Source: Pseudorhodobacter antarcticus (GTDB lineage Bacteria; Pseudomonadota; Alphaproteobacteria; Rhodobacterales; Rhodobacteraceae). Taken from it: a stretch of DNA of 19,021 nt. Both the position numbers and the translations under genes were made by a program. The stretch lies in contig CAMDHB010000023.1 in NCBI GenBank assembly GCA_945897655.1, positions 1-19,021 on the forward strand. The letters run 5' to 3'. The notes under the pieces are model-generated. The model ran no database searches. It worked only from the letters and a program-made list of their open reading frames with translations, and had not been told where the DNA came from. Positions 16,317-19,021 of this stretch are shown in pieces (the first letter of the stretch is position 1; every line of letters begins with the position of its first letter).

Positions 16317-18887
16317 GCCCTGTCCACCGCCCAGGTCGCGGCCTTCACCGGCGGGCAGATTGGCACCTTCACCTCGGCCCAGGTTGCTGCCCTGTCGACC
16401 GCGCAGATCGCCAATCTCTCAACCACTCAGGTCGCTGCCCTGTCGACTGCCGGCCTTTCGGGTCTGGGCAGCGCCAACTTGCAGGCCATGACCACGGCAC
16501 AGGCGGCGGTCCTCAGTTCCGCACAAATCGGTGCCATCGCCGCCGCCGTCATGGCCGAGGTTGAGACGGCCGATCTTGCCGCCCTGACCACGGCTGCGGT
16601 GCGGGGTCTGACCTCGGCTCAGATCGCCGCAATGGCGACGGATCAGGTCACGGCGCTGACCACGGCACAGATCGCGGCCCTTGGTGCGGCGGCGGTGCCG
16701 GGGCTTGGCACAGATGACTTTGCCGCACTTTCCACCGCCCAGGTCGCCGCCATCACGACCGCAGGCATGGCCGCCCTGACTTCGGCACAGGTCGAGGCGT
16801 TGACGACGGCGCAGGTCGCGGGGCTTGCCACTGCGCAGGTCGCTGCACTGACGTCGTCGGCGCTGGCCGGGCTGGAAACGGCTGATATCGTTGCCCTGAC
16901 CACGGCGCAGTCCGCCGCCCTCGCCTCCAACCAGATCGCGGCGATTGACGCTGCTGTCCTGGCCGAGATGGAGACGGCCGATCTGGCCGCGCTGACCACC
17001 TCTGCCCTTCGCGGCCTGACAACCGCCCAACTGGCCGATCTGACCACCGATCAGGTTGCCGCCCTGACCACCGCGCAACTTGTGGCCCTGTCCGGGACGC
17101 AGGCCGCCGCCATCACAACCGCCGGCATCGACGCCATGTCGACCAGCCAGACCACCGCCCTGACCACCGCGCAGATCGCGGCCCTGGGGTCCGATCAGAT
17201 CGGCGCCCTGACCACAGCGCAGATCACCAATCTGACCACTGGCCAGATTGCCGCCCTGTCCACCAGCGGTTTGCCCGGACTTGGCAGCGCCAATATCGTC
17301 GCCTTGACCACGGCACAGGCCGCGGCACTTGGCTCAGGCCAGATCGCGGCCATCGAGGCCAGTGTTCTGGCGCAGATGGAAACGGCGGATCTTGAGGCAT
17401 TGACCACGACCGCCATCACCGGCCTGACCACCGATGCGGCGGCGGCTCTGGGCTCGGCACAGGTGCGCGCCTTGACCACAGGGCAACTTGTCGCCCTGTC
17501 CACCACGCAGGTCGCAGCCCTTGCCACGGCCGGTATTGCCAACCTTCGCACCGATCAGGTCGTGGCGCTCGGCACCGATCAGGTCGCTGCCCTTGGCTCT
17601 GATCAGGTGGCAGCACTCTCGACCGCTTCGGTTTCGAACCTGACCGATCCGCAGGTTGCGGCCCTGACGACCGATGCCTTGCAGGGGCTTCAGACCGACC
17701 AGATCGTCGCCTTGACCACAGGTCAGTCCGCCTCCCTCGGCTCGTCCCAGATTGCTGCCATCGCCGCCGCCGTCCTGGCCGAGATGGAGACAGCCGATCT
17801 TGCCGCCCTGACCACCGCAGCGATCAAGGGCCTGACGACCGACCAAGTCTTGGCCCTGGGCACCGCGCAGGCGGCGGCCCTCACAACGGCCCAACTTGCT
17901 GGCCTGACCACCGCCCAGTTCGCCGCCCTCTCTTCGGACCATGTCGCGGCCCTGTCCACCACCCAGATCGCGGCCCTGACCACGGCGCAGATCCTCGCCC
18001 TCAGTTCCGATCAGGCCGCCGCCCTGACAACGGGCCAACTGTCGAATCTGACGACCGCGCAGGTTGCAGCCCTGACCACGGCTGCCCTGTCGGGCCTTGA
18101 CACCACCGACATTGCCGCCCTGACCACCGCACAGGCCGCCGTCCTTGGCTCGGCACAACTCGCCTCGCTGGACGCAGGCGTCGTCCCGGGGCTGGAGACG
18201 GCTGATCTGGCCGCCCTGTCCAAGGCAGCGCTGCGCGGCATGACCACGGCCCAGATCGCCGCGCTAAGCTCGGATCAGGTCGCAGCCCTGACCACGGCGC
18301 AGCTTTCCGCCCTGACCACGGCCCAGATCGCCGCGATTGAACCCTCGGCCATCGGTGCCATGACCACCGCACAGGCGGCAGCACTGACCACCGGGCAGGT
18401 TGCGGCCCTCAGCTCCGACCAGCTTGCGGCGCTCACGACCGCGCAGGTTGCAAACCTGACCACGGCCCAGATCGCTGCCCTGACCACATCCGCCCTCGCC
18501 GGTATTGAGACGGCAGATATTGCCGCCTTGACCACGGCGCAGGCGGCTGTGCTGACATCGGCGCAACTGGCCGCGATTGACCTGTCCGTCATTTCCGGGA
18601 TTGAGGCTGCCGATCTGGCCGTGATTGGCACCGCCGCGCTGAGGGGGCTTGCGACCGATGATTTTGCGGCGCTGAACTCGACCCAGGTCGCAGCCCTGAC
18701 CACGGCGCAACTGGTCACCCTGTCCACCGGGCGCATCGCGGCCCTTGCGACGGGCGCCGTGGCGGCCATGTCCACCGCCCAGATTGCGGCCCTGACGACA
18801 GGGCAGGTGGCCCGCATGACCACGGACCAGATCGCCGCGCTGACAACGGCGCAGGTGTCCAAGCTGACCACGGCACAGGAAATCGCC
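11952..18887 (+). repeat. Higher-order repeat: 17 octads (136 residues, 408 bp) per unit
   Basis: Units begin with an octad ending ALAG-like (LSSKALAG, LTTAGLKG, LTAASLAG, LTTAALAG, LTSSALAG) followed by LETADIVA and LTTAQAAV; five octads into each unit comes LETADIAA then LTTAAIRG. Unit starts are 11952, 12360, 12768, 13176, 13584, 14160, 14568, 15216, 15624, 16032, 16440, 16848, 17256, 17664, 18072 and 18480. All spacings are 408 bases except 13584-14160 (576) and 14568-15216 (648), which carry 7 and 10 extra octads. After 18480 the next landmark expected at 18888 is not clear, so the array may be changing character near the window edge. Confidence 0.9.
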
Positions 18888-19021
18888 CTGACCACCGCGC
18901 AGATCGTGGCCCTGTCAACGGCGCAAACCGCCGCCCTGACCACGGCCCAGATCGCCGCCCTGACCACCGCCCAGGTTGCGGTGCTGGACACCCAGGATAT
19001 CGCCGCCCTGACCACGGCCCA
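16317..19021 (+). CDS. In-frame continuation of the giant octapeptide-repeat gene, 3' partial
   Basis: Directly after the TAG the same frame stays open for 901 codons to the window end, encoding the same octads. Both the 8-residue phase and the 17-octad phase carry across the stop: landmark octads at 16032 and 16440 are exactly 408 bases apart with the TAG between them. There is no Shine-Dalgarno or plausible new start just after the stop, so this is not an independent gene. It is the second half of the same gene, separated by a single-base change, a suppressed stop or a sequencing error. One His occurs here (octad LSSDHVAA, 17928-17951), the only one in the repeat protein. LGSDQ- and LSSDQ-type octads are more frequent than in the first half. 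The C-terminus, which should reveal the export route, is outside the window. Confidence 0.78.

Larger units (their letters stand above)
11736..19021 (+). repeat. Tandem 24-bp coding repeat, about 304 octads
   Basis: Starting at 11736 every 24 bases encode one octad, and no insertion or deletion breaks this phase for 7286 bases. A typical copy reads CTGACCACGGCGCAGATCGC followed by GGCC. Third positions vary freely (ACC/ACG/ACA/ACT for Thr, GCG/GCC/GCA/GCT for Ala, CAG/CAA for Gln) while the peptide pattern is kept. This points to an old array held by selection on the protein rather than a fresh expansion by slippage. Confidence 0.95.

Noticed and set aside
16300..16330. A frameshift at the end of the first repeat ORF.
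   Set aside because: The octad pattern continues in the identical frame and phase after the TAG, so it is a nonsense codon and not an insertion or deletion.
12243..18710. Long - strand open frames across the repeat region (for example 15179-16231, 13467-14414, 17334-18158), themselves repetitive (AVVRAAIWAVVRA-like or RGGQGRDLRRGQ-like).
   Set aside because: They are mirror shadows: a 24-bp repeat is a multiple of 3, so any frame lacking a stop in the consensus stays open. The + frame has the sensible start, Shine-Dalgarno site, normal amino-acid composition and 17-octad order.
11736..19021. CRISPR-like regular repetition.
   Set aside because: The repeats are contiguous, in coding frame and degenerate, with no unique spacers between them.
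11736..19021. Similarity of LTTAQVAAL to the start of TAL-effector repeats (LTPEQVVAIAS).
   Set aside because: TALE-type repeats are 33-35 residues with a second helix and variable base-contacting pair; here the period is 8 and no such unit exists. Likely convergence on a helix-capping sequence.

Overview
The window is GC-rich, densely coding bacterial DNA. Gene content points to an alphaproteobacterium, most likely of the Rhodobacter/Roseobacter group: a Blh-type persulfide dioxygenase, a DUF442 sulfur-transfer protein and a SulP carrier; a GlxBCD/MgsABC-type split glutamate synthase with a type III glutamine synthetase; and RmuC. This assignment is inferred from gene content only. No rRNA, tRNA, insertion sequence or CRISPR array was seen.

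Region 1 (1-3073, + strand) is a sulfide/persulfide module: the 3' part of an ETHE1/Blh-like metallo-beta-lactamase-fold gene, a small DUF442/rhodanese-like protein, and a SulP-STAS transporter whose TTG start overlaps the preceding stop (TTGA). Region 2 (3176-7868, + strand) is a five-gene operon: class II glutamine amidotransferase, GXGXG subunit, FMN-binding glutamate synthase subunit, OsmC-family protein and type III glutamine synthetase. It encodes an amide-nitrogen/N-methylglutamate-type module and ends in a strong hairpin that can also serve rmuC, which converges from the other side. Region 3 (7911-11430, - strand) holds rmuC and a TPR protein with an O-GlcNAc-transferase-like (GT41, SPINDLY-type) catalytic domain.

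Region 4 (11718 to the window end, + strand, divergent from the glycosyltransferase) is one enormous tandem-repeat gene. About 304 octapeptides of consensus L-T-T-A-Q-[IV]-A-A run without any gap or phase break for 7.3 kb. The octads are organised into a higher-order repeat of 17 octads (136 residues, 408 bp), recognisable by landmark octads (xxALAG/LETADIVA and LETADIAA/LTTAAIRG). One amber codon (16314-16316) interrupts the frame, but octad phase and 17-octad phase continue unchanged to the window edge, so the two halves are one gene split by a point change, a readthrough stop or a sequencing error. The repeat protein begins directly with repeats, shows no signal peptide, lacks Cys, Trp and Tyr, and carries two Ser/Thr in most octads.

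The most interesting idea is that the divergently transcribed GT41-like enzyme and the giant Ser/Thr-repeat protein form a pair: a cytoplasmic glycosyltransferase and its surface or secreted substrate. The 287-bp region between them would hold both promoters, and contains an 11-bp-spaced direct repeat and a perfect 15-bp dyad. This pairing is inference. The repeat architecture itself is read directly from the sequence.
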